The notes under the pieces are model-generated. The model did no database searches. It had not been told where the DNA came from and worked only from the letters and a program-made list of their open reading frames with translations. A stretch of 64,000 bases of DNA from NCBI GenBank assembly GCA_031216915.1, contig CM062288.1, positions 176,431,919-176,495,918 on the forward strand. Reading direction: 5' to 3'. Both the position numbers and the translations under genes were made by a program. Source of the DNA: Pictodentalium vernedei (Eukaryota > Mollusca > Scaphopoda > Dentaliida > Dentaliidae). This document shows, piece by piece, positions 1-11,414 of this stretch; the first letter of the stretch is position 1, and every line of letters starts with the position of its first letter.

Positions 1-382
1 ACTGACGACATCCAGAATAATTATAAGAGGGTTTCTTGTACCCTCGTGAGGAGTTTCCTTTTGACGATTTTTGTCTGGAATGCCCTCCTTTACTCTTGTC
101 TGCTGAAGTGGGTCGTTGATACGCCGACTTCAAAAGCAGAGCACTAGACACTTTCTTAGTAGCCTGTTCATAGACTAACAAAAGCTAGTCGTCGAAAATA
201 AAATGTCCAGAAACCAAAGCGACTCGAGAGTTTTTTACTTTGTCATCTTATCAGTGATGATGATGCAAGGGCAGCATCATGTCTGATTAACTCCAGATTA
301 GCCACTGTTGGGGCAGAGTTACACGTGGTATACATAATTGCCCTGGAAAGAACTCTAAGAGAGGTACGAACGTCCTCAAAAT
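1..382 (-). pseudogene. DIRS copy A, gag fragment (left piece)
   Basis: This is the left-hand piece of the outermost DIRS element of the nest. Its sequence aligns with the gag region of copy E (about 60990-61350) and copy B (about 11450-11790), with shared blocks such as the CTTTCTTAGT and GGGCAGCATCA stretches. It breaks off after CGTCCTCAAAAT at 382, where the terminal repeat of copy B begins. The same gag alignment resumes at 24404 on the far side of copy B. No open frame survives. The piece runs off the left edge of the window, so the pol and recombinase part of copy A is not visible. Confidence 0.8.
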
Positions 383-780
383 GAAAAAAAATTAAAGTAA
401 TTTAAATATTTTTTATACTTACCAATGGCCCAGACTTAGCTGGTGCTAACTCTTAAATTTCAGGGCCAAACACAAATTTTGCCCCCCAAATCCCCAAAAC
501 TTGCATCCAAAACCAAAAAACTAATGTCCTATATGGTCCTCCATACTTTTGTCTACTGTGCATGCGCAGTGTCAAGGAAGTACCGAAATTGGCACCAAGC
601 TCATTCTTACAACCAGTGCCTGCTAAATGTATATAATCAGCGGGGAGGTATGAGTTCCCAACTCATGAAAGGGCCATCCCCGTCTGGGCCATTGGTAAGT
701 ATAAAAAATATATAAATTACTTTAAATTTTTTTCATATTTTTTATACTGTAAATCAATGGCCCAGACTTAGCTGAATAGT
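383..780. repeat. Copy B left terminal repeat and internal complementary region
   Basis: The block opens with the family terminus (ATACTTACCAATGGCCCAG at about 415) and is complementary to the right end at 24347-24403 and 15800-15974. At about 688-775 it holds the reverse complement of its own left end followed by the reverse complement of the right end, which is the internal complementary region (ICR) known from DIRS1. The same arrangement is present in copies C, D, E and F. Confidence 0.8.
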
Positions 781-1190
781 AACAAGAAGAATGTTACTAA
801 GGTAACACATCCCCCCCCCATTTGTGACCTTCACCTTGCAGATGCGGAGGAAACTATTATACACGACACACCTTCTGACTGTCCATAACATTTGTAAAAA
901 GTTTAACAATTGTACTATGATTCGTTTCTGAGTTATGGCTGAGACACTAATATTGGCCGATTTTTAGTGTGACCTTGAAATGTGACCTTGGCTGTGAAGG
1001 TACGAACCCGGCTATGGTGTGTGACACATCCTCTCATGGTCCTTTATAATTGTGTGAAGTTTGATGACTGTGGCCCTAACAGTTTTCGAGTTATTGGCTC
1101 GGACACAGACACACACACAGACACACACACGGATGCACACACGCACACTTCAATCACTATATGCCACCTGACTTAAGTCGGGGGGGCATA
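781..1190. mobile_element. Short interspersed repeat with AC-rich tail (Helitron-like?)
   Basis: This repeat interrupts the 3' region of copy B, because AAAAAGGCTGGAGGGCC, contiguous in copies C, D and E, resumes at about 1190. It begins AACAAGAAGAATGTTAC, contains TGTGACCTTGAAATGTGACC-type blocks and an AC microsatellite at about 1105-1150, and ends with the palindrome GACTTAAGTC followed by a G run. A longer relative with two internal units is at 38393-39211. There is no coding capacity and no clear target duplication. The class is uncertain; the terminal hairpin without a TSD resembles non-autonomous Helitron-like elements. Confidence 0.6.
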
Positions 1191-1544
1191 AAAAAGGCTG
1201 GAGGGCCAAGGACATAAAGGAAAATCCAATAAGCTCAATTATATATACAGGAATATCCCCTCAAGGAGAAAAGGTGAGAAAGGATTTACATATGTCTTTC
1301 TTATTTATTAGAAATAAGAAAGACACAACACCAACCAGATAATTGAGCAGTATATCATCTATAATTCTCTATTAACATCCAGTATAACCCATTATACTAA
1401 TTTAATAAAGGAAGCCAATAAATATAGATAGACCAGAGAAAGAGACTCTTTATACTCATTTAAAAGTGTCCAAGGATTGTATATTAACGCTCGTATGACA
1501 CGTTACATATACAAATGCTTCACACCCGAGCTACACTTTAAAAA

Positions 1545-1841
1545 TCGCGACATCGACGCCGTAGCTGCGATGGGTGGTGCAATTTCACAAAATTCTAAGT
1601 TCATCAAGGGTCATAACTCCAAGAAAAATATTTGGAACAACACATGCATTGAACAGTGGCTAGACATCAAAAAGATACACTTACATGCCAAATATAAAGT
1701 CATTCCATCAAGCATTTCAAAGATTATTGAGTTTTGAAACTCGTTGGTCACAGACAAACTCGTTGGTCACAGACAGACCGACCGACCGACAGACAGACCG
1801 ACATTGCCACTTATAGAGCTGCTAGTCGCAGCTAATAAAAA
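1545..1841. mobile_element. Small non-coding insertion in copy B 3' region
   Basis: Copies D and E read CTTTAAAAATATTACATAA without a break, whereas here about 295 bp is inserted inside the A run. The insert has an AGGGTCATAACTCCAAG block, a GACC/GACA microsatellite at about 1768-1802, and ends in the hairpin AGCTGCTAGTCGCAGCT followed by AATAAAA. The terminal hairpin, microsatellite and lack of a clear duplication fit a non-autonomous Helitron-like element. No protein is encoded. Confidence 0.5.
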
Positions 1842-2099
1842 TATTACATAAATGAGATATATATTAGCTTTACACTTTAAAACCATTCCAGTACCGACTC
1901 GGAATTACTGATATCAGAGGAGGAATTCCCTTGCTTTTCACTATAAAGCCGGTGATATAAGGGAAAACCTCCCCCCCCCCTTCCCCTTACTCTGGGTCAA
2001 ATCACCACAGAACGAAGAGGGCAGCAGGACAGAGTCACTGCTGGAACAGAAAACCTACATAACTATAGCTGTAATCGTTTAGGGGATGACATTCTGAGC

Positions 2100-2408
2100 A
2101 ACAGATAACATCTAAGGTCGCCTAAAATAGACTCTAAATTTCTAAGCTATCATGATGAGCATAAGTGTCTGATAGCATAGACCTATAACCCTTAATAGTG
2201 ACTGGCTGCAGTTTGAACGTCAAACAAGTAGACCAGAAAGTTTGCAATGTCTGGAATGGATGGATCATATACGTCGATTGACTGATCCTTACACCAGCGA
2301 AAGAAAACCTTCCACTTCAGCAAAGAGGAGGCCCTCCCATAGTTAGAAATTGCGTCCACTGCTCGTCCTGTAAAGCACTTCCCGTGCAAGAAGGACCGCA
2401 CAACGAAA
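2100..2408 (-). pseudogene. Copy B tyrosine recombinase remnant, core deleted
   Basis: The minus-strand frame 2401-2192 corresponds to the linker and N-terminal SAM-like part of the DIRS recombinase (WCKDQSIDVYDPSIPD), matching the equivalent segment of copies D and E. Compared with copy E, the sequence at about 2138 jumps from the region next to the recombinase stop codon straight to its N-terminal part. About 700 bp carrying the R, HxxR and Tyr catalytic residues is therefore missing. Copy B could not integrate on its own. Copy C then landed in the linker at 2409. Confidence 0.75.
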
Positions 2409-2640
2409 GTTAAAAAATTTATAGTAATTTATATATTTTTTATACTTACCAATGACCCAGACATAGCTGGTGCTAACTCTTAAAATATAGGGCCAAACAC
2501 AAATTTTGCCCCCCAATCCCCAAAATTTGCATCTAAAACTAAAGAAAACATGTCCTGAAAGGCCCTCCACACTTCGCCCCTACTGCGCATGCGCAGTGTC
2601 AAGGACGTTCCGAAATTGGCGCCATTTATCATTCTAATAA
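2409..2640 (+). repeat. Copy C left inverted terminal repeat
   Basis: The arm is reverse-complementary to 9190-9407. It includes the shared landmarks TTTTGCCCCCCAATCCCCAA and TGCGCATGCGCAGT and the terminal ATACTTACCAATGACCCAG. Copies B, D, E and F share it. Confidence 0.85.
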
Positions 2641-2710
2641 CCAGTGCCTGGTAAGCGCTATGTACTCAGCGGGGAGGCAAGAGTTCCCAACTCCTGGGAG
2701 GGCCATCCCC

Positions 2711-2803
2711 GTCTGGGTCATTGGTAAGTATAAAAAATATATAAATTACTATAAATTTTTTAACATTTTTATACTGTACCAATGACCCAGACATAGCTGA
2801 ATA
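2711..2803. repeat. Copy C internal complementary region (ICR)
   Basis: Positions 2711-2764 are the reverse complement of the left end of the element, ending in TTAAC, the complement of GTTAA at 2409. Positions 2765-2803 are the reverse complement of the right end. In DIRS1 such an ICR is proposed to template the joining of the two termini into a circular DNA intermediate. The junction between 2764 and 2765 predicts both ends of the element to the base. Confidence 0.85.
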
Positions 2804-3379
2804 GTAAAAAGGCTGGAGGGCCAAGGACATAGAGCAAAATGGAATACGCTCAATAAAATAAAATAGAGTCATCCCCTGTAGGGAAAAGAAGTAATAGGCC
2901 TTATATGTATCTTTCTTATTTATGATAAATTAGAAAGATACAACACCTTCCAAAAATTGAGCTTCATACATCCATGTACTCTATTAATATCCAATAATCC
3001 TTATACTAATAATTTTTAAAGTAAGCCAATAATAAAGTAAGTCTAGAGAATAGAGACTCTTATACTCCTAAAAGTGTGTGAGAATTGCATAATCATGTCC
3101 GTTGACATATGCAATATTCAAAAGCTATACTTTAAAAACTAAGAGTTGAATGAATTTTATAAACTTAAACTTCTCACTAACAACCATCCCAATAACAGCT
3201 CAGAATTACTAACTCCGGAGGAGGTATCCCCTTGTTTTCATAGTAAAAACAGGTGACCCAAGGGAACACCCTCCCCCCCCCCCCCCCTTTTCTTGCCCTG
3301 GGTCAAATAGCCCAGAGCGAAGAGGGCAGCCGAACGGAGACACTGCCGAAACAGACAGCCTACCTAGCTATAGTAGCAA

Positions 3380-4270
3380 CTGTTAAGTGAATGACATTCT
3401 GAGCAGTAGATAATAGACCTAACAATAGAGGCCTCCAGAAATGGACTCGATATTTCTGAGATAAAATTCATGAATGGATGGCTGAGCGCAATGAGCAGCC
3501 TTCAAAAATCTATAATAGCAACACTATTAATTTAAGCCCAAGAAGTAGAAGAACTCTTACTTCATGAGCCGAAATCTTAAGCACAACTGCTAAGCCAATG
3601 ATATACCATAAGCAGTACGCTAGTTAATAGAATCCATTAAAAATAAAATGGAGCGTAACGTCCTTCTACTAGACATCAAAGACAGAAGAAGCTTACGCCC
3701 TTGTAATAAACAGATATCTGTTTATAAATACATAAACTGTACCCGGAAAGAGTAAAGGCCTATGCCCATACGAAGACGGAAGGACCTTAAAATAATAGGT
3801 TCCGGATAATAGGAGCCTAACTCTTATGCAACAATCCAACCTAAATAGTAACGGAAGTATTGATTCCGAAACTATGAAAGTGAAAATCATCCATCGATAG
3901 TGCATGAAACTCACTGACTCTACAGTAAAAGAGAAACCAACAGAATTACTGTCTAAAAGGTCAGAATTTGAAAACTACTGTTTCCAGAGGCTCAAATGAT
4001 TACTTAGCTAAATAAGAACCGAAGTTAAAATCCGTATAGGAATTTAATCTAAAGATTCTAAGTCTATTTATCAAAAAGTTACTAAATGACTTAGATAAAG
4101 AGACAAAAGACTCAATTGTAAACTATCGTAGAGTGCATAGGTATGAGGTAACATAAACCTATAACCTAAATAACAACAGGCTGCAGTAGATCTTGTGAAA
4201 CAAGTATACTAAAAAATAGCAATGAGTAGTATGGAGGGATCAACCATATGAACATAATGATCCCTACATC
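3380..4270 (-). pseudogene. Copy C tyrosine recombinase, decayed
   Basis: The region is collinear with the intact recombinase of copy D (33899-34738). Minus-strand fragments still read recombinase-like text, for example MSFMHYRWMIFTF at 3914-3876, equivalent to the VSELHALSVDDS region read in a shifted frame. Many small indels and stops break it. No frame carries the full R, HxxR, W and Tyr set. Confidence 0.65.
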
Positions 4271-5290
4271 ACGACGGAAGAGCCTCCACTTTAGTCGCAT
4301 AGAATAGCGAAGAAGAGGATCTCCTATAGTAAGAAATCGCGTCCAAAGCTCGTCCAGTACAGTGCTTACAATGCAATACGGACCACACAACGGAATACAT
4401 GAAGGTTGCGACCTTGCTGGTTGTGATAAAGATGACACGATTTACCCAGTGAAAAAAGATCCTCACATAGAGGAAGATTTCACGTTAAGATCCACAGTAG
4501 ACAAGAGAGTAAATTACTCATGATCTCTGTGAAGATAGAGATGCTATCAACAGAAATGTATTGTGGTTGTTTATCTTAGCAATACCTGCTAAAACAACAG
4601 CGCCGGAGGATACGCGTATCCTATCATTCCGTCCTATAGATCAATAGAGCGTTAACAGTATTAGCTCAGAGATCTGGACAAGCCAACACATACGTCTGCA
4701 ATTTATTAGCAAGCTGTGTCATAAATAAAACATCATTGGGCGCTCCCATAGATAGCAAATCTGAATGAATACTTGTTTGTTGAGAGTCCATTCTGACAGC
4801 AACAAGCGACCCGTAAGAGAACGGGAGTGCGATAAAACAATCAGACGACCCAGAATATGACGGACCAAAACTGAACTTGGTGTACTATAACCAACAGACG
4901 GATTCTTTCCATTAAATTGAATAACGGAAACGAAAGAGTGCCTCCCTGGTTCCGGAGATACGCCACTACTGTCGAATTAAAGGACAGGAATTTGGGCATG
5001 CGTTTCTGAATAATGTTCATGCAATGACATAAAGCAAGCCTAAAAAACATTATTCCGCGGAAGTTAAACTGATAGCTAAAAGACTGCGGAACCCAAAGAC
5101 CCTGGCACTTCGAATCCGTAGGGATCAGTATATATCCCAATCTGTTTGACTGGCAACCATCATAACAGCCACACTCGGGTCCGGCAACTGCGGCGGCACT
5201 CTCTGAGTCAACCACCGAATGTTTGCCCCAGTCTGAATCTCTTGTAACACTAGATAGACAAGAGAATGTATAAATCAAGCAATTCATGGA
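4271..5290 (-). pseudogene. Copy C methyltransferase-like and RNase H region, decayed
   Basis: The longest frame, 5368-4841, covers RNase H sequence, for example SNRLGYILIPTDSKCQGLWV, equivalent to the GWGATLSPTDSKCQGLWDP motif of copy B. The downstream part (about 4270-4840) aligns with the FATHLNNQL...YAYPP methyltransferase-like domain. Near 5285 the homology jumps from the start of RNase H straight into gag, so the reverse transcriptase has been deleted. Frameshifts and stops make the region non-functional. Confidence 0.65.
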
Positions 5291-8200
5291 TTGCCGGAAA
5301 GTTGCCGTCGAAGAGAAGCTCCTCCGAGAACGAAGCGACTCTGAGAGAGTTCTTAACCTATTATCCACGCGTGGATGTAGCTAGGGCTGCATCACGTCTA
5401 ACCAACTCCAATCAGCCACTGAAGGGCGGAGTTATACGTGAACAAACTACTGCCCTCAAAAGAAATTACATTGAGAATAATATCCCGTAAATCTTTTCTT
5501 GAAGACGTAATGATAACGCCTCAGTAAGGCGGATTACGTATAATAAAGCGTCTAAGTTAAGTCTACTATACATAATGTCGTTCCCAACATTGAAATTGGA
5601 AAAGACATAAACGGCGAAAAAGAATATATATATGCAGTCTTTAATCACACCGTCTAGACGCGTATGAACTCTCGGTATGCCCTGCTCTGCCAAAATAAAC
5701 TATATGTAAAAAGATAAAATGGCAGAAATGAGCCACGTGGACAAGAAACTAAACTATCATGCTTAGTAGCAGGCTTGTATATATATATAAATATATAGCG
5801 TCGAAAAATAAAACACATGTTGTAATGACAATATTGGACTGCGTCGGTAAGTCAGGGACAAAGTCCCTGTACCGATCGAAAAATCCGAGTCCAATGACGC
5901 TATAAGTCTCTTATCCAAGATCGCAGCAATGAAGTCCGAAAAATAATCACTGGAAGAAATGCCAGAAGATATGAATGGCATCTTCCGATACTACTAAAGG
6001 GAAAACTCGAAATCTTTCGAATCCCTTTCGCCATCCTGTCGGACCCTATAAAGCGTTCGGTCGTCCGTAGCTTGATGCAACCGCGGACCGCACCGACCCA
6101 GCGCCGTCGGATAATTCCTGATTCGACCGAGAAACTGTCAATTGCTGGGATGCTGCGAAACAACTGTGCTAACTCGGATAGCACGTCCGTCACTGAGGCC
6201 TGAGGAGCAGAGGTCTTACGATGCATTGCCGCAGGAAGCTCCGAGATCGTTACCTCGTGCATACTTCCAATATGCAAGCGAACGGAGTGTATAGGCCTCG
6301 TGTCCCTTGGCTACCGGATGGCGCGACCTATTCGCTGTGGAATCACTGAATGCCGAAACTGATCGGATACTCGAGGTCACGTAGCCAATGTGCGGTCGTG
6401 TGCCCTGCTGTGAGGATGAGGAAGCATTAAAGACAGTCTCTCGGACTGTCAATATAACGGAGCGTCCCGAGCAATGGACATATGCTCCGAATGTAAAATA
6501 TCTGAACCACAACATGCGGTCCCCTATGTTGTTGTCTTCCTCCGATCTGTCCTCAATCTGCCGTCACTGGGTGAGTACTAAAGTAATTAAAGTGCTCGCA
6601 TCACCCAAATCTCCTTCCTAGACCGCAACGGACGAACCCGGCAGCCGAACCATTCGATGAATGTACGCTACACCGGGTGAGCTAGCGAATGTCACTCCGT
6701 AAGCGATAGACATATTCCATGAGCACTTATTGCCGCTAACTCTTCATTAACTATGACGACAGAGGCACACTTTTGAAAGACATCTCCATAATTCTTCGAA
6801 CAAGAAACCAGAAATGCTTGGATAGCAAGCATAAAATAATAATATATATAGCGTCGTTCAATAATTCGAAAGTTTGTGTGACATTATTGGACTATGTCGG
6901 AACTGAGGGACGATGTCCCTGAACCGAACCAAAAATTTCTAAGTCCACCGACGCTATCGGTTTCTTATCCGGCATCGCAGCATATGTTGTTCCGAAAGGG
7001 AAAGCTTGAAATCCTCCGAATCCCTTTCGGTATCCCGTCGGACCGGATGAAACTTTCGGACGTCCGTACCCGCTTTCGCGGAGCGTCCCGACCCAGCATC
7101 GTCGGATAAAATATATGCGACAGATTCAGTTGATGCTGGGATGCTGCGATAAACTGTGCTATTAAGGAAAGCACATCCGTTTCCGAGGCCTGTGCAGTAG
7201 CGGACTTACGATGCATTGCCGCTGGAAGCTCCGTGTACGTTGACTCCCGCACACTTCCTATGCGAACGTCCGGAGTCTGCAGGCCTCGAGTCCCCGGCTA
7301 CCGACCCAGCGCTGTCGGATAATTCTCGATCCGACACCGTTTCTGTCGGCTGCTGGGATGCTGCGATAAGCTGTGCTATGTGCACAAGAATGTCCGGCGT
7401 CGAGACCTGCGGAGGCGCAGTCTATCGCTGCTTCGCCGAGGGCAGCTCCGCATCAGATGGCTCCCGCATACTTCCTATGCGAACGTCCGGAGTCCATCGG
7501 TCTCGAATCCCTGGCTGCTGGATGGAGTGACCTGGTCGCCGAAGAATCCTTGATCGGCGAAGCTGGTAATATATCGGCGGTCACGCAGCCAAGGTGCGGT
7601 CGTGTGCGCTGACGAGAAGAGGAAGCCTTAGCAGTCTCAGCGGACTGCCTATACAACGGAGCGTCCCGAGCGACGGACGTATGCTCCGCTAGCGACACAT
7701 TTGTACCACAACATCTGGGGCCAGATGTTGTTGAACGAGAGAGGGGCCTCTCTCGCTTGCCGTCCGGATGGACCGGAACGAGCTATGAACCGGACTAAAA
7801 GGCTTCCTCCGTTCTCCCTCCGATCCGCCGTCACTGGGTGTGCATTAAGTTAATTTTATAGTGCTCGCATCACCCCAAAATTCCTTCTAGACCGCAACGG
7901 ACGAACCCGGCTGCCGAACCATTCGGTGAATGGACGCTACACCGGGCGAGCTAGCGGACGTCAAAGGCCGTCGAACCTACTAGGGTCCTCTTAGGCAATT
8001 GGCGTATTACATGAGCACTTTTCCGCTAGCCCTTCATTAATTGTGACGACGGAGGCACACTGTTGGAAGACATCACAGATACATCACCCTAATCTTGATC
8101 GTCTGAAATAGAAATTGATAAAGTAGAGTGACCCTGCGGGGAAAGGACCGGAGTGTCCAAATCCCCAACAACATACCGTGACATACGCTTCCCATATTGT

Positions 8201-8345
8201 CATCGAAATCATACGATACAGAACAGGAGTTAATGCGAGTACACTGACCACATATAGAATGATAATAAGGTCAGAGGAAGACTTCCTCTTAAAACAATTG
8301 ATCAATATCCTTTCAATGTGAAAAGAAAACAAGTCCTGGTACTCG
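5290..8345 (-). pseudogene. Copy C gag-like gene with internal tandem duplication
   Basis: The gag region on the minus strand aligns with copies B (11320-14936) and E (60720-62354). It is enlarged by a tandem duplication of roughly 1.0-1.3 kb: the block at about 5800-6790 recurs at about 6850-8080, with both copies sharing GACCGCAACGGACGAACCCG and the TCGGACCGG-type segments. A further short duplication lies at about 7260-7500. It is richer in G+C than its surroundings. The expected start (ATGAAAGAATATTG in copy B) reads TTGAAAGGATATTG at about 8316, so the initiation codon is lost. Several frames of 60-125 codons remain but no continuous gene. Confidence 0.7.
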
Positions 8346-9185
8346 CACTAACCCCTGGCAAAATACATAATAATAATATGATCCATTAATATAGAAAAAA
8401 TAATTGAAATCAAAATATTTTGAAAAAATATTTTTTCAGAACAGCCCAAGTTTCTGAAAAGTAACGTTGAGCCCCAATGGATCCCAAGCCTAAGTGTGGA
8501 CAAAAATTTTAAAAATATTTTAAACAATTTATTCAACACTTACGAACAATAATAATGTATCTAGTTATGATTAAAATAACATAAAGATATTATTATTTAG
8601 AAATCCCCCCCTCACACAGAGGGCTGTTGTAAATGTAAACAATGAGTGTAAAAACACTAAAATAAGACTCCAGGCACCCAGGCCCGAAATCAGTTACCAA
8701 AAATACACCATCTGATGCAAAACAGAGACTTCCAGGGAAGAAACTGCAGAACATCAGATGGTAGATGCAGAACACAACGCCTAACCACCCGTAGGTGAAG
8801 ACGTAAACATGGGGAAAGAACAGAATTCATTCTGTTATTCAGCTAAAACTCCCAAGAAATTTTAGTAATAATAATTACATAAACTATGCCAAAAGCATGG
8901 GAGAATAGCAAGGGGGAACTTAAAGGACAGGGAGAGAGGAAAAACACTTGAAACAACAGTGTAACTAAATAATCAGAATGACAACAAAATGGCTGCTGCC
9001 TTGAAAATAGGTAACTTAACATAATTTCATTAAAAAATTTTAAGTTACAGCCCTGATAATATTCTGTCACACATTCTTTTCCTCTCCTCCTTTTCTATCC
9101 TCCTTAGAATCACCATTTCACTAATATTTATGTGTCTGGCATCATTTAAACTGAGATTTAAAAGCACAAAGATCAGTCAGATGTT
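8346..9185 (-). other. Copy C 5' untranslated region
   Basis: This non-coding region between the right terminal repeat and gag is collinear with copies B (14937-15790), D (37141-37775) and E (62355-63200). Conserved blocks are AAACAAGACTCCAGGCAC-type sequence, GGCCCGAAATCAGTAACCA and GGTGAGGACGTAAACATGGG. No open frame is conserved across copies. It probably holds promoter or leader sequence, but that is inferred from position only. Confidence 0.6.
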
Positions 9186-9189
9186 AACT

Positions 9190-9408
9190 GATGAAGGGCC
9201 AAACTTAGAATGATAAATGGCGCCAATTTCGGAACGTCCTTGACACTGCGCATGCGCAGTAGGGGCGAAGTGTGGAGGGCCTTTCAGGACATGTTTTCTT
9301 TAGTTTTAGATGCAAATTTTGGGGATTGGGGGGCAAAATTTGTGTTTGGCCCTATATTTTAAGAGTTAGCACCAGCTATGTCTGGGTCATTGGTACAGTA
9401 TAAAAATA
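9190..9408 (-). repeat. Copy C right inverted terminal repeat
   Basis: The arm is the reverse complement of 2409-2640. It ends GTCTGGGTCATTGGTACAG followed by TATAAAAAT at the junction with copy B sequence. The inner part carries the palindromic TGCGCATGCGCAGT block at about 9245. Confidence 0.85.
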
Positions 9409-10260
9409 TACGTGAAGGTTGAGACCTTGTGGGTTGTGATGCTGTGTGCATGACTTCCCCTGATAAAGAAGGTCCTCACACTGAGGAAGCTTCCGGGGAA
9501 TGTCCCATAACAGACACCTGAGTAGATTTATCCATGGTTTCTGAGACGAAAGAGATGCTACCAGCAGTATCTTGCACTGCGATTGCTTGATCTTCAACAA
9601 GATCTGTTGAATCAACGGAGTTGGAGGATATGCATATCCTATCATTCCGTCCCAAGAAATTGAGAGAGCGTCTACTGTGTACGCTCGAGGATCTAGGCAT
9701 GGCGACACATATGTTTGCAACTGATTGTTGAGATGAGTCGCGAATAAGTGTACCATTGGCCGATCCCATTGGTGGCAAATCTGCCTGAATACTCGCTTGT
9801 TGAGAGTCCATTCCGAAGGCAACATTCGACCTTTCCAAGAGAGCGAGTCTGCTAGAACGTTCAGACGACCCGGTATATGACGGACCGACAGATAAACATG
9901 ATGTTCCAAGACAAACAGAAGAATTCTCTTTGTTGGTTCGTATAACGAAATCGAATGAGTGCCTCCTTGGTTCCAAATATATGTTACTACTGTCGAGTTG
10001 TCAGACAGTATTTGAACATGTGAATTCTGTATAATGTTCATCCAATGATGTAGCGCTAGCCATATTGACATCATTTCTTTGATGTTTATATGTTTGTCCA
10101 GGAACATAGGGTCCCAAAGACCCTGACACTTCGAGTCTGTTGGACTCAGGGTCGCGCCCCAACCTGCTTGACTCGCATCCATCATAATCATAAAAACCGG
10201 ATCTGGCAGCTGCAGCGGAACTCCTTAAGTTAACCACTGAATGTCTGCCCAAATCTCAAC
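9409..10260 (-). pseudogene. Copy B RNase H and methyltransferase-like domain
   Basis: The minus-strand frame 10191-9376 (271 codons) is the longest surviving pol piece of copy B. Residues 1-95 are an RNase H domain (MDASQAGWGATLSPTD, LSDNSTVVTYIWNQGG, RHIPGRLNVLADSLS). Residues 125-210 are the domain that follows RNase H in DIRS elements (HLFATHLNNQL, VDALSISWDGMIGYAYPP), usually assigned as a DAM-like methyltransferase. The frame then reads into the copy C terminal repeat, so its last residues are artefactual. The first part of RNase H is in another frame (10252-10001), so at least one frameshift separates it from RT. Confidence 0.8.
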
Positions 10261-10280
10261 TTTTTGTTTTACTTGGTCTG

Positions 10281-11414
10281 TTAAACAATACTGGTCTCGA
10301 GCGAATGCATCTTCACACTCCAGTTCTGAGTAAAGAATATCTGGAGTGGACGTGTGCATAAGCGACCAATTGGAATGAGATCCGCAGCCGCTCCGCACAG
10401 CCCCATCTGTCGCATAAATTCCCTCGCTGTTAATGCGCCTGAGTGTAGACAAAAGCGAGCATAACAACTGACTAATTTTGCTCTGGGTAACGGAAGACGA
10501 ACCAGATTCTTGAGAGTCTTGAAGATCATTCCCAAGCATATGAACGACTTGGACGGAGCTAGATCAGACTTCTTTTCGTTTACAATGAAACCGAGATGTC
10601 GGAGCAATTGTAGCAGACTCTGAACAATCGTTCTGAAGAACCTTTTTGTTGCCGTATTTCTGAAGAATGTCGTCCAAACAGGCCGACATTACCATAGATG
10701 AATGAGCCCGGAAATATGCCATTACCGAGTTCATTATTCGAGTGAATGCCCATGGTGATAGATTGAGTCTGAAGCATATCGCTCGGAACTGATAAACGAC
10801 CCCTAGGACGGCGAACTGTAGGTACTTTCTGAATGCTGGATTTACCATGACATGAAAGTATGCATCCTTTAGATCTATGCTTGATGCATAGTCATTCACC
10901 CGAATGCTCGCTCTTACTGATCGAATGATCTCCATATAAAATTTTGGAGCCACAATCAGTTTGTTTATCCAGCTAAAATCTATTAGTGGCTGGAACGAAC
11001 CGTCTGGCTTCGGCACCAGGAACAGGTGACTGTAAAAACCCAGTGAATCCTGGTTTCCTACGATTCTATTGCGTTTTTCTCCAAAAGAGATTTTACCTCT
11101 GATAGAAGGGAATCTCTTTTTTGAGGGTTGATCGGAAGCTGAGTCCAGCGCGAACTTCGTGTTAACGCAGGTTTCTCTTGGAATGATAGCCTTATGCCTT
11201 CCGAGATAACCCCTCTGACCCAGAGGTCTTCTGTAATTGGAATCCAATTTATCAGAAACCTTGACAGTCTTCTGCCAACAGGACCGCAATAGAGATCCTG
11301 ACCATCCCCTCCTGGACATGCAAGGCCTACAGGAAGAGAAACTATGTCCTCCCCAAGCAGTGCCTCAGCCCGCTGACCTGGGGACGTCCAACTGGTAGTC
11401 TCGGCCAGACCCAT
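10281..11414 (-). pseudogene. Copy B reverse transcriptase
   Basis: The frame 11319-10564 carries the DIRS RT core: YSHLFLVPKPDGSFQPLIDF, SSIDLKDAYFHVMVNPAFRK and the catalytic-site equivalent CLDD, where the usual Tyr is Cys but both Asp remain. The thumb and connection continue in another frame, 10607-10281 (LGFIVNEKKSDLAPSKSF). The conserved DIRS segment before RT (RRLSRFLINWIPITEDLWV) is in the frame 11414-11058. At least two frameshifts break what would be one protein. The role would be copying element RNA into cDNA. Confidence 0.82.

Larger units (their letters stand above)
2409..9408 (-). mobile_element. DIRS-type retrotransposon copy C, nested in copy B
   Basis: This is a 7.0-kb element with both termini. 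The left end starts GTTAAAAAATTTATAG at 2409 and the right end finishes CAGTATAAAAAT(A) at 9407/9408. The ICR at 2711-2803 is exactly the reverse complement of these two ends joined head to tail, which fixes the boundaries. The flanks CGAAA (2408) and TACGTGAAGG (9409) join to give the uninterrupted sequence seen in copy E (GGAAATACATGAAGG), with no target duplication. Inside are recombinase, methyltransferase and RNase H remnants and an enlarged gag, but the reverse transcriptase is deleted. It is a non-autonomous, decayed copy. Confidence 0.88.
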
